Assembly: GCF_000685095.1 (NCBI RefSeq)
Contig: NZ_BAYE01000005.1
Coordinates: 62,001-126,000 of the forward strand
Direction: 5' to 3'
DNA: 64,000 nt
Origin: Paraburkholderia caledonica NBRC 102488
Lineage (GTDB): Bacteria > Pseudomonadota > Gammaproteobacteria > Burkholderiales > Burkholderiaceae
Shown here: piece after piece, positions 27,148-35,108 of the stretch
Position numbering within the stretch: position 1 is the stretch's first letter
Layout of the letters: the number at the start of each line of letters is the position of its first letter
Translations under genes and position numbers: made by a program
Notes under the pieces: generated by a model
The model's input: the letters and a program-made list of their open reading frames with translations, nothing else
Database searches by the model: none
What the model was told of the DNA's origin: nothing

Positions 27148-28624
27148 GACCGTCACCGAGATAAGCGTCGAACGCGGCGTTATCCGCCGCGATGAGTGTG
27201 TTCAGATCCACTGTGTCCTCACCGGGAATCCGCACGCGGGTGAACACGTGCGATGCATAGGCAACCGGACGCGTCGCGTCGAGTCCCATCTTCGCGCTGA
27301 TGCCCTGCAGATACGGTGGTGCGTCCTCGGGCTGGCCGACGGTAGTCGACGGATCGAGTGGCGAGCCTTGCGCACCTTCGATCACGACGAGATCGCGATC
27401 CGCCTGGAAGCGCGTGGCAATTGCCCATTCGATTTCGGCGGGATCGTGCACGTCCACGTCGGTATCGACCACGACCACCTGCTTGATGTCGTAATGCGCG
27501 CCGAATGCGCACAGGATCACGTTCTTCGCCTCGCCCTCACGCATCTTCTCGAACTGCACCCACAGGTGATAACGGCACACTCCGCCCACCGACAGGTGCA
27601 CGTCCTTCACGTTCGGATGGCTGCGTTGCAGATGCGCGAGCAGCGTCGCCTCGCGGGGAATTGCGCCGAGCAGCAAATGCTCCATTTCGGCGGGCACGAT
27701 CGTATGAAAGATCGGGTCGTTGCGATGTGTGACGGCGGTGACCTCGATCACCTCGCGCGCTTCCTGTGCGCTGTAGTACTTCGGGAACTCGCCGAACGGT
27801 CCTTCCATCTCGCGCACGTTCGGCAAGATGCGGCCTTCGATCACGATTTCAGCGAAAGCCGGTACATGTACCCCGTTGCTCACGCAATTTGCGACCGGCA
27901 GCGGTGCGCCATGCAACGCGCCAGCGATCTCCAGTTCGTCGCAGTCGATTGGAGAAATAGCTTGCGATGCGAGCATCGTGAGCGGATCGACGCCTATCGC
28001 GACGGCCACGTCGAGCGCGTCGCCAGCCGCTTCCGCCGCTTTCTGGAATGCGTGAAGATGACGCGGCAACAGCAGGATCGCCATGCGGTCCGCAGCGTGC
28101 ACCTGAATCCGGTTGATCGACACGTTCTGCACGCCGGTACGCGGATTGCGCGCAATCACGAGGCCGGCGGTAATGTACGGGCCGTTGTCATGTTCGCTAT
28201 GTGTAGGAATCGGCAATAGCGCGTGAAGGTCGATGTTCTTCGTATGCACGACCTGTTGGCACGGCGCTTCGTCGCGCGGCACGCGTCGTGATGCGAGCGG
28301 ATGCTCCGCAGCATCGCTGAAGCGCGCGAGCAATTGAGTCTCGTCCACCCCGAGCGCTTCCGCGATCCATGCGCGCCGCGACATGAAGCCGCTCACCACC
28401 GGCACGCGGTGACCGCCCGGTCGCGTGAAAAAAGCCGCCTGCGTGCCGTCGAGGCGCTTGGCAATCGCCGCCAGCTCATGTTCCAGCGCGACGGGTTGGT
28501 CGATCGTCGCGAGGCGTCCGCTGCGCGCGAGATGCGCGAGCCAGTCGCGCAAAGCAAGGGCTCCGCCTTTGCGGGCCCAGCTCGGGTGTGAGGTGTCGTG
28601 CGGTGCGGCATCGCGTGTATTCAT
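27140..28624 (-). CDS. hmfF: UbiD-family 2,5-furandicarboxylate decarboxylase
   Basis: A 494-residue UbiD-type decarboxylase that needs prenyl-FMN made by HmfG. Typical segments are NVSINRIQVHAADRMAILL (prenyl-FMN and metal site), IEGRILPNVREMEGPFGEFP (signature with the catalytic Glu) and VDTDVDVHDPAEIEWAIATR near the C-terminal catalytic region. In hmf clusters this enzyme converts 2,5-furandicarboxylic acid to 2-furoic acid. ATG 28624 is used because GGAGACGCAG precedes it; two upstream in-frame ATGs lack a site. It is the first gene of the nine-gene operon and faces a divergent LysR gene 325 bp away. Other aromatic acid decarboxylases are alternative readings, but the full pathway around it supports FDCA. 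Confidence 0.87.
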   Translation of the reverse strand: MNTRDAAPHDTSHPSWARKGGALALRDWLAHLARSGRLATIDQPVALEHELAAIAKRLDGTQAAFFTRPGGHRVPVVSGFMSRRAWIAEALGVDETQLLARFSDAAEHPLASRRVPRDEAPCQQVVHTKNIDLHALLPIPTHSEHDNGPYITAGLVIARNPRTGVQNVSINRIQVHAADRMAILLLPRHLHAFQKAAEAAGDALDVAVAIGVDPLTMLASQAISPIDCDELEIAGALHGAPLPVANCVSNGVHVPAFAEIVIEGRILPNVREMEGPFGEFPKYYSAQEAREVIEVTAVTHRNDPIFHTIVPAEMEHLLLGAIPREATLLAHLQRSHPNVKDVHLSVGGVCRYHLWVQFEKMREGEAKNVILCAFGAHYDIKQVVVVDTDVDVHDPAEIEWAIATRFQADRDLVVIEGAQGSPLDPSTTVGQPEDAPPYLQGISAKMGLDATRPVAYASHVFTRVRIPGEDTVDLNTLIAADNAAFDAYLGDGHV

Positions 28625-28949
28625 CTGCGTCTCCATCGATGACTGGCTTGATGCCCCGCTTGAGTTCCGCTTCATGTCGGAAGGGAGCGCCAGTTGATGA
28701 TGAAAGCGTAACGAGATCCGCGTATAACTTCTAATATGGAATATTGATGCTTCGAATCATTCCCGATGATATGGGTGTTAGCACCAATGACAGCCGTTTG
28801 TAGGCAGGTTATCAATCAACCATCCGCATACAGCGGCACATGCGCGAGGCTGTTCATCCCTGCTAGCGATGTGCCCTCCGGTCCGCAGCGTGTGTTCTGA
28901 TAAGCCGCGCCCCGGTCATTACGTTTGCTGATGTTTTACTCATACCAAC
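28625..28949. promoter_or_regulatory. Divergent control region of hmf operon and LysR gene
   Basis: This 325-bp gap separates the first hmf gene from the LysR regulator and is locally AT-richer than its surroundings. An inverted repeat AATAT-GGA-ATATT lies at 28733-28745, about 110 bp upstream of the hmfF start, and resembles the AT-rich targets of NAC-type LysR proteins. I could not fix a -35/-10 pair with confidence on either strand. Confidence 0.5.
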
Positions 28950-29873
28950 ATGGACCTCCGGCAAATCCAGTACTTCATCGCGCTGTTCGAGGACGGCTCC
29001 GTCACCCGAGCCGCTAAACGGCTGAATATCGTGCAGCCCGCGCTCAGCATGCAGATCGGCAAACTCGAAGAGGAACTGCATCAGCAACTGTTCGAGCGCA
29101 ACGCGCATGGCATGGCGCCGACCGCGGCCGGGCGGCTGATGTATCGCCTCTTTCTGCCGATCATGCGGGACCTCGCGCACGCACGTCAGCAACTCGTACA
29201 GCGCGACGAAGTGGTGACCGGGCATGTGTCGATCGGGCTGATTGCGTCGGTGACCGAAAGCGTGCTCGCCGATGCGTTGTCGCGCTTTCACGAGCGCTAT
29301 CCGCATGTCGAAGTGACAGTGGCAGACGGCTACAGCGCCACGTTCATCGACTGGGTGGCGGGCGGTCAGCTCGACGCGGCGCTCATCAACAAACCGCGCG
29401 CGCGTCTCTCGCTCGACGCACAGCCGTTGCTCGATGAGGAAATGGTGCTCGTGACAAGCGCCGCGAACGGCCCCGAGTTGCCTCACGCGATCGAACTCGC
29501 ACAGCTTCCCGAACTGGAACTCGTGCTGCCCACAAAGCGCCACGGCCTGCGCGGCGTGCTAGATACGGCCGCCCAGCACGAGGACGTGCTGCTCGCACCG
29601 CGCTTCGAAATCGACGTATTGAGCACGATCGTGAAGCTCGTGGAAAGCACGCGCTTCGCGACGATTCTGCCGCGCATCGCGGTGCAGCGCGCGGTGCGTC
29701 AGGGCAGCCTGCGCGCGTATCCGATTCTCGCGCCGCGCATCGTGCGGCACATTGTGTGCGTAACGCATCCGCGGCGGCCCTTGAACGCGGCAGCGGATGC
29801 GCTCGTGTCGGTAATCGCCGATGAGTTGCGCAAGGTGTCGAGCGCGTCGGAGATAGAGGCCTCGATCGAATAA
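28950..29873 (+). CDS. hmfR: LysR-family regulator of the hmf operon
   Basis: A 307-residue LysR protein divergently transcribed from hmfF, so the likely activator of the furan genes. The helix-turn-helix (residues about 1-60) is identical over the first 36 residues to that of the LysR protein at 15439, which flanks the far end of the operon. The effector domain (about 90-300) is clearly homologous but diverged, so the two may respond to different furan acids while binding the same operators. In Cupriavidus basilensis two HmfR proteins of this family are known. The hmfR name rests on position. Confidence 0.86.
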   Translation: MDLRQIQYFIALFEDGSVTRAAKRLNIVQPALSMQIGKLEEELHQQLFERNAHGMAPTAAGRLMYRLFLPIMRDLAHARQQLVQRDEVVTGHVSIGLIASVTESVLADALSRFHERYPHVEVTVADGYSATFIDWVAGGQLDAALINKPRARLSLDAQPLLDEEMVLVTSAANGPELPHAIELAQLPELELVLPTKRHGLRGVLDTAAQHEDVLLAPRFEIDVLSTIVKLVESTRFATILPRIAVQRAVRQGSLRAYPILAPRIVRHIVCVTHPRRPLNAAADALVSVIADELRKVSSASEIEASIE

Positions 29874-29896
29874 CAACGCGAGGCGCGAACCTTCAA

Positions 29897-30793
29897 TTAC
29901 TTGCACACATCGGCGAAGCCGCCGAGCCTTGCGCCGAGGGCTCGAATGGCGCGAGCGACGTCCGGCGAAAGCAGTGCCTGCAGTTCGTCGGCGTGGCGGT
30001 AATCGCCCATGCCGTCGGTCAATGCGCGCTCGCCCGCAATGGCGGGATGACAGTATATTTCTGCGACCCCGCCTTTTAACGAAGCGAGCGCCGCGAGCCA
30101 CGCGGCCTCGTCCATGCGGCCGCTGCCGGCGATGCCGACGACATAGTCGTTGTGAAAGATGCCTGCACGGTCGAGCCGCGCCTTGACGAGCGCGATCCAC
30201 GGCCTGAGCCACAGCGGCGCATTCGATTCGCACGGCAAACGCATCGCCTTCATGCCGAATTCCCGGCCAATATCGAGGATCAAGCCGAGCACCGTCGGAT
30301 GCAAATGAAAATGCTTGTGCGTGTTCACGTGATCGAGCGCGAGTCCGGTCCTGGCGAAAGCCTGGAACTGCGCGCGAATTTCGCGCGCCAACTGCTCCCG
30401 TACATGCGGCAGAAAGAAGAACCGCACGCCGTCGCGAACCATGTTTTCGCCGAAGCGGCCATGCTTATCCAGCAACGCCCCAATGCAGGTGCGCGGCAAT
30501 ACAGCGTCGCCGTCGGCGAGGACGAGATGGAGACCCACGCGCAAGTGCGGCATTGCGTGCGCGCGCTCGACTGCGTCGTTTGCGGCGGGCGCACCGATCA
30601 TCAGGCTGGCGGCGGTGAGCACGCCGTGTCGATGCGCCTGTTCGACGGCCAGATTCACACGAGAATGCAAGCCGAAGTCGTCGGCGGTGATGATCAACGC
30701 TCGGGGCCTAGCGGTGCACGGCTCGAATGCTTGCGGCGCGGATGCAGGCGGCTTTAATGCTTGCGGCTGTGGTACATCCACCTTAGCGTCCAT
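29897..30793 (-). CDS. hpnK: Hopanoid biosynthesis deacetylase HpnK
   Basis: A 298-residue ChbG/YdjC-fold deacetylase. The metal-binding motif LIITADDFGLHSRVNLA is at residues about 33-49, HLRVGLHLVLADGD at about 83-96, and the second His site in LDHVNTHKHFHLHPTVLGL at about 152-170. HpnK removes the acetyl group from GlcNAc-bacteriohopanetetrol to give glucosaminyl-BHT during head-group synthesis. A Pro/Ala/Gln-rich stretch of about 30 residues precedes the domain. It overlaps the upstream glycosyltransferase gene by 11 bases, which couples transfer and deacetylation. It converges with the LysR gene ending at 29873. Confidence 0.9.
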   Translation of the reverse strand: MDAKVDVPQPQALKPPASAPQAFEPCTARPRALIITADDFGLHSRVNLAVEQAHRHGVLTAASLMIGAPAANDAVERAHAMPHLRVGLHLVLADGDAVLPRTCIGALLDKHGRFGENMVRDGVRFFFLPHVREQLAREIRAQFQAFARTGLALDHVNTHKHFHLHPTVLGLILDIGREFGMKAMRLPCESNAPLWLRPWIALVKARLDRAGIFHNDYVVGIAGSGRMDEAAWLAALASLKGGVAEIYCHPAIAGERALTDGMGDYRHADELQALLSPDVARAIRALGARLGGFADVCK

Positions 30794-32156
30794 CGGATGC
30801 CTCCATCACGTCCATCGAGCGCAGCGGCCTCGTGCGCGCAGCCGAATGCGAGCTGCCGACCCGAACGCGCGTGCCACGCCACGTGACATGTGAACCGAAA
30901 GCAGCAGCGAGCCATTGAAACAGCAGCAACGTATCGCGCAACGGCAGAAGCGGAAGATCTCGCCAGAACGCACGCGCGAGCGAGTCCGCTGTTTCACCGG
31001 GAAATGCGCACCGCAATGCGACTTCATGGCGCGCGGCACGCAGATGCAGCAGCAAGCGCGCGGCCAGTCCCGCCATCGTGCCGGCCGCGCCGACGAGCGC
31101 GCCCCAGCCAGGCGCGCCACCGTTCGCGCCGGTGGCGAACACAGCGCTCAGACATGCGCCGGCAACGAGCCAGGGAGTCGGAAACGTGATGAACAGAAAA
31201 GCGAATCCGAGCCGATTCACCGAACGTATCGTACGCAACCAGCGCGTCTCGCGTTGCCACAATTCTGCAAAGGTGGGTTCGGTCACATCGGTGGCCACCA
31301 TCACGCGCGAGAGCACCGTTTGCAAACCGAGCGCGCGCACGTGTTCGGCTAGCCAGTAGTCGTCGGCAAGACAGTTCTTAAGGGCCTCGAAACCGCCGAT
31401 GCGTTCGAGCGTCGCGCGCCGCAACGCGAGCGTGGCGCCGAAACCGAAGCGGCGTGAGCCCGCCATGTGCGCGACGCGTACCGAGGGCGCAAACCATTCG
31501 TTGACGAACAGCGCGCCCACGCGCGGCCAGAAGCCACCTACACCGTGCGCGGCATAAAGACAGGTAAGAACGCCAATGCGTGGGTCAGCGAGGGGCGCTG
31601 CCACGCTCTCCAGATAATCGGCCCGCACGGCGATGTCGCTATCGGCAATCACGATCACGTCGTGACGCGCGTGCTCGATCATATTCATCAGATTGCTGAC
31701 CTTCAGGTTGGTGCCATGCATGCGCGTGTCGATCGCAAGTTCGATGTCGAGCGACGGATACGCAGCCTGCAAACGACGCGCGACGGCAATCGCGGGATCG
31801 TCAGGAGAACACACGCCAAGAACGAGCTGGAAATTCGCGTAACGCTGCTCGCAAAACGTCCGCAGGTTCTCGTAGAGACGCGGCTCGGCCCCGCACAGCG
31901 GCTTGAGCACACTCACGCCCGCATGGAGCAACGGATCAATTCGGCACGAGGCGGGCGCACCGAACTTCGCACCGTGCACGAGGCTTGCCGGATCGACTGC
32001 GGAAGCGGCCGGCGAAAGATGGTCGTGGTCCAACGCGGCGCGGCCACGAACGGTAGAGAACGGCATTGCGACCGCCGCAACCAGCGCATACAGCGACGCA
32101 GCAATGCAAACGGCGAGCAGAATCCATTCGCCTACAGTGAATGCGTGCGCAACCAT
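30783..32156 (-). CDS. HpnI-like family 2 glycosyltransferase (second copy)
   Basis: A 457-residue membrane glycosyltransferase of the ceramide-glucosyltransferase/HpnI group. An N-terminal helix (residues about 10-32) is followed by a GT-A domain with VSVLKPLCGAEPRLYENL, the DxD-like IVIADSDIAVRADYL, the acceptor loop with ADDYWLAEHVRALGL, and the RETRWLRTIR processivity-like motif; two to three C-terminal helices follow. It is 69 residues longer than the HpnI copy at 36365 and has a Ser/Arg-rich tail (about 425-457). It probably transfers GlcNAc (or another sugar) to bacteriohopanetetrol or a related lipid, followed by HpnK from the overlapping gene. Which of the two copies is the canonical HpnI cannot be settled by eye. 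Confidence 0.85.
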   Translation of the reverse strand: MVAHAFTVGEWILLAVCIAASLYALVAAVAMPFSTVRGRAALDHDHLSPAASAVDPASLVHGAKFGAPASCRIDPLLHAGVSVLKPLCGAEPRLYENLRTFCEQRYANFQLVLGVCSPDDPAIAVARRLQAAYPSLDIELAIDTRMHGTNLKVSNLMNMIEHARHDVIVIADSDIAVRADYLESVAAPLADPRIGVLTCLYAAHGVGGFWPRVGALFVNEWFAPSVRVAHMAGSRRFGFGATLALRRATLERIGGFEALKNCLADDYWLAEHVRALGLQTVLSRVMVATDVTEPTFAELWQRETRWLRTIRSVNRLGFAFLFITFPTPWLVAGACLSAVFATGANGGAPGWGALVGAAGTMAGLAARLLLHLRAARHEVALRCAFPGETADSLARAFWRDLPLLPLRDTLLLFQWLAAAFGSHVTWRGTRVRVGSSHSAARTRPLRSMDVMEASDGR

Positions 32157-32168
32157 TGGCGGATTCCG

Positions 32169-32519
32169 TCAGTGTCCGCGCAAGACGAACGGTGTTCCAG
32201 TAAGGCGAAGATGCAAGATGACGAGCCAAAGCCGCGGACAATCCGAAGCGACGGCGACTGGCCTCGCGTACAAGCCCGCAACGTTCGCGTAGCGATCTTC
32301 AACAGCAAGGTGGAATGCGGCTTGGGCAACCTTGCGGGCGACGATCACGCCGCCCGCCACCATGGCGAGCGCGGCGAGCCGGAAAGCCGCGGAGACAAAC
32401 AGATGCTGCGCGCCCGGCAGCGCCGCGACCGTCACACAGGCGAGCACGTCGGCTGCGAGAGCCGTGAGCGAGGCGACCATGAGATGGGCTCGCAGCATAT
32501 CGACGGTGGCTGGCTTCAT
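32169..32519 (-). CDS. Small two-helix membrane protein, hypothetical
   Basis: A 116-residue open frame, 12 bp upstream of the HpnI-like gene on the same strand. Two hydrophobic segments are likely membrane helices: about 11-34 (MVASLTALAADVLACVTVAA) and about 42-62 (SAAFRLAALAMVAGGVIVA). The remaining 50 residues are mixed (AFHLAVEDRYANVAGLYARP). No family is recognised and the ribosome site is weak, so the start is uncertain. Position suggests it is the first gene of the hpnI-like/hpnK transcript that begins at the operator region 32766-32814. Confidence 0.55.
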   Translation of the reverse strand: MKPATVDMLRAHLMVASLTALAADVLACVTVAALPGAQHLFVSAAFRLAALAMVAGGVIVARKVAQAAFHLAVEDRYANVAGLYARPVAVASDCPRLWLVILHLRLTGTPFVLRGH

Positions 32520-32765
32520 GGCTTCGTTTCGTGGCCTGATGAACGCATCGTGCGGCTTCTCGCAAGCAACCAGCGCCCGCTCTTCGACGCAACGTCAGCA
32601 AGAAGAAAAACGGTCACCATGGCGGGGCGCCTGCCGTGAATTCCGTCGATGTACTTACGATTTCGTTTCGGTAGACCGACAACAGAGGGCAATGCCGTGT
32701 GCGCATGTCACATGTTCATTTGGCGAATTGATGTTGCCAATACGACAGTAAGCCGTTGATGAGCG

Positions 32766-32814
32766 ATGGTATCGATTCAAGCTGAAGGAAACCTTAAGCA
32801 AAACGCGGTATAAC
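32766..32814. promoter_or_regulatory. PmrA/QseB-box-like bidirectional promoter, copy 1
   Basis: The core is CTGAAG (32782-32787), a 5-bp spacer, and CTTAAG (32793-32798); because CTTAAG is its own complement, the other strand reads CTTAAG-N5-CTTCAG, the same type of direct repeat. On the plus strand TATAAC (32809-32814) follows after exactly 10 bp and points to the response regulator gene. On the minus strand TACCAT (32771-32766) follows after exactly 10 bp and points to the hypothetical/HpnI-like/hpnK genes. The surrounding 22 bp (32779-32800) are identical to 39061-39082. This fits autoregulation plus divergent control of hopanoid genes by the adjacent OmpR-type regulator. Confidence 0.75.
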
Positions 32815-32927
32815 GCTGCTAGCGGACCGCATAACTGACGCTGGAAGCTGCAGCCGCTGGGTTCATTCGCTGGGTTCATTCCATGCGTACCGCCCCACGA
32901 TAAAAACATCTACGGAATTTCTGCCCT

Positions 32928-33587
32928 ATGCGTGTACTTCTCGTTGAAGACGACGATCTGATCGGCTGCGGGATCGAAGCAGGTTTGCGTCAAGCAGGTT
33001 TCACTGTCGACTGGGCGCGAGACGGCCACAAGGCCAGTCTCGCGCTCGACACCACGAGCTATGCGCTCGTCGTGCTCGATCTCGGCCTGCCGCGCGTCTC
33101 TGGCATGGACCTGCTCAAACGGCTGCGTGACGCCGGCAATGACGTACCGGTGCTCGTGCTGACCGCGCGCGGCACGGTGGTGGACCGCGTGGGCGGTCTC
33201 GAAGCAGGCGCGGACGATTATCTCGGCAAGCCCTTCGACCTCACCGAACTCATCGCTCGTTGCCGTGCGTTGCTGCGACGCGCGCAGGGCCGCAGTGTCG
33301 AGCTGATCCGCTATCGGGAACTCACGGTGAACCCCGCGTCGCAAACTGTGGAGGTGGCCGGCAAACGCGTGCCGCTTACGTCGCGCGAATGGGCGATCCT
33401 GATCCAGTTGCTGACGAATCAGGGCATTCCGCAATCGCGCTCGCGTCTCGAAGAAAGCTTGTATGGTTGGCAGGAGGAGATTGAAAGCAATGCGATCGAG
33501 GTACACGTGTCGAATCTGCGCAAGAAGCTCGGCGCAAACCTCATACGAACCGTGCGCAATATTGGCTACGTGATGGAGAAACAGTAG
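32928..33587 (+). CDS. OmpR-family response regulator (PmrA/QseB-like)
   Basis: A 219-residue response regulator. The receiver domain (1-115) has acidic pocket EDD (7-9), phosphoacceptor Asp51 in VVLDLGLP, Thr79 in VLTAR and Lys101 in YLGKPFD. The winged-helix DNA-binding domain (about 125-219) has VPLTSREWAILIQLLTNQG and the recognition helix IESNAIEVHVSNLRKKLG. This pattern is closest to PmrA/QseB/BasR regulators, which bind CTTAA-type direct repeats; such a repeat lies 130 bp upstream of its own start, upstream of hpnJ, and upstream of cytochrome b561. It is followed directly by its histidine kinase gene with no gap. Confidence 0.9.
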   Translation: MRVLLVEDDDLIGCGIEAGLRQAGFTVDWARDGHKASLALDTTSYALVVLDLGLPRVSGMDLLKRLRDAGNDVPVLVLTARGTVVDRVGGLEAGADDYLGKPFDLTELIARCRALLRRAQGRSVELIRYRELTVNPASQTVEVAGKRVPLTSREWAILIQLLTNQGIPQSRSRLEESLYGWQEEIESNAIEVHVSNLRKKLGANLIRTVRNIGYVMEKQ

Positions 33588-35108
33588 ATGAGCGCATCCA
33601 TTCGCCGGCGGCTCATGCTGCTCGTGCTCGCCAGCATCGGGCTCGTGTGGGCGATCGCTCTTGCGTCCAGCTATCGCCAGGCCACGCGCGAAGTGGCGCA
33701 GTGGGAGGAAGCCCGGCTCGCGGAACTCGCACAGATGCTCGCGTTGCTCGACCAGTCCAATCTCGCCACGCTCGCCAATGCGCACATCGACGTGCGCGAG
33801 GAAGAACGAGGCGGAGAAACAAGTGCGAACGACACCGACGACGATGACTCACTGCCGCGCGACGCACTGTTCCAGGTGCGCACGCGCGATGGCGACGTGA
33901 TTGCGGGCAGCCCGCCCTTGCGTGCGCTCAACGCGTGGGATTTGCCGGTACCGCCCGTCACCGGCGTGCAGGACGTAGTGCTCGGTGGCCAGACGTATCA
34001 CTCGTTCACGCTTCGGGACACGCCGCTCGGGCACACGGTCCGCGTATTCGAACAGGCCAACACACGCAGCGATCTGGTGAGTGGCGTCGCGAGCCGCATT
34101 GCGCGCCCTGCCTTGATCGCGTTGCCGGTGCTGGCACTGCTCGTGTGGTGGAGCATCGGCTGGAGTCTCGCGCCGCTGCGCATGCTCTCCGATGCGATCC
34201 GCTCGCGGGACATCAATCGCCTCGAGCCGGTCGATATCGGCCATGTGCCGATCGAGGTGCGGCCGCTCGTCGACGCGATCAATCTGCTGCTCTCGCGCCT
34301 GTTGCATTCGCTGGAACGGGAACGCGCGTTCACTGCCGACGCCGCGCATGAACTCAAAACGCCGCTTGCCGCGATCAAGGTCCAGGCACAAGTCGCGCTG
34401 GCCGAACCCGACCCCGCACGTCAGCGGCTCGCCATGGAGCGCGTCGTGCAGGGCGTGGATCGAAGCGCGCGGCTCGCCGAGCAATTGCTGTTGCTCGCGC
34501 GTCTGGACATGCAGGAGAAAATGTCGACGGCACCGCTCGCGCCTGGCGCCGTCGCGAAGAGCGCATTGCTGGCGAACGCGGGCAATGCACAGCAGAAAAA
34601 CATTTGCGTGACGCTGAACTGCGACATGCGCGCGGAGATCAATGCGGAGCCGGTGCTGATCGGCATTCTCTTCGACAATCTGCTGGATAACGCGATCAAA
34701 TACGGGAGCGAGGGCGGCACGATCGAGATCGCGGTGCGGCGTGAAAAAGAGCAGGTTCTGCCGCCGTCGAAGGAGCCGCTGAAGGAGCCACTGCAAGAAC
34801 CGCTGCAAGAGCCGCTGCAAGAACCGGCGAAAGAGCCATTATCCGAGCGCATTCTGGTGAGCGTGCGCGACGACGGCCCGGGCGTTGCGCCAGCAGATCT
34901 GGCCCGTCTCACGAACCGCTTCTTTCGCGCAACCGGCAACCAGGCGACCGGCAGCGGCCTAGGCCTGTCGATTGTCGCGCGCATCGCGCAACATTTCGGT
35001 GCCACCGTGCGATTCGGCACCGGCCTCGACGGCCGCGGGCTTGCCGTCGACGTATCGTTCCCCGCATATACGGCGGCGTCTGCCGGACCTTTGAAGCCAG
35101 CCGCCTAG
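33588..35108 (+). CDS. Sensor histidine kinase (PmrB/QseC-like)
   Basis: A 506-residue membrane kinase that starts one base after the regulator stop. Two transmembrane helices (about 8-28 and 172-192) bracket a 140-residue periplasmic domain containing an acidic run (TDDDDS at about 82-87) that could sense cations or cationic peptides. HAMP-like linker follows, then the H-box ADAAHELKTPLAAI (phosphorylated His254), N-box FDNLLDNAIKYG (about 363-374), G1 VRDDGPGVAP and G2 GSGLGLSIV. Between N and G1 boxes sits a six-fold KEPL/QEPL repeat absent from typical members. The last four bases overlap the convergent hpnL stop: CTAG serves as stop on both strands. Confidence 0.9.
   Translation: MSASIRRRLMLLVLASIGLVWAIALASSYRQATREVAQWEEARLAELAQMLALLDQSNLATLANAHIDVREEERGGETSANDTDDDDSLPRDALFQVRTRDGDVIAGSPPLRALNAWDLPVPPVTGVQDVVLGGQTYHSFTLRDTPLGHTVRVFEQANTRSDLVSGVASRIARPALIALPVLALLVWWSIGWSLAPLRMLSDAIRSRDINRLEPVDIGHVPIEVRPLVDAINLLLSRLLHSLERERAFTADAAHELKTPLAAIKVQAQVALAEPDPARQRLAMERVVQGVDRSARLAEQLLLLARLDMQEKMSTAPLAPGAVAKSALLANAGNAQQKNICVTLNCDMRAEINAEPVLIGILFDNLLDNAIKYGSEGGTIEIAVRREKEQVLPPSKEPLKEPLQEPLQEPLQEPAKEPLSERILVSVRDDGPGVAPADLARLTNRFFRATGNQATGSGLGLSIVARIAQHFGATVRFGTGLDGRGLAVDVSFPAYTAASAGPLKPAA
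34770..34841 (+). repeat. 12-bp coding minisatellite in the sensor kinase
   Basis: Six in-frame copies of a 12-bp unit (AAG/CAA, GAG/GAA, CCG, CTG) encode KEPL, KEPL, QEPL, QEPL, QEPA, KEPL at residues 395-418. The repeat lies in a surface loop of the ATP-binding domain between the N and G1 boxes. Because units are in frame, copy-number change would alter loop length without breaking the gene. Confidence 0.85.

Noticed and set aside
31377..31382. CTTAAG inside the HpnI-like coding region as a possible further regulator box
   Set aside because: No second half-site at 5-bp spacing and no -10 hexamer 10 bp away.
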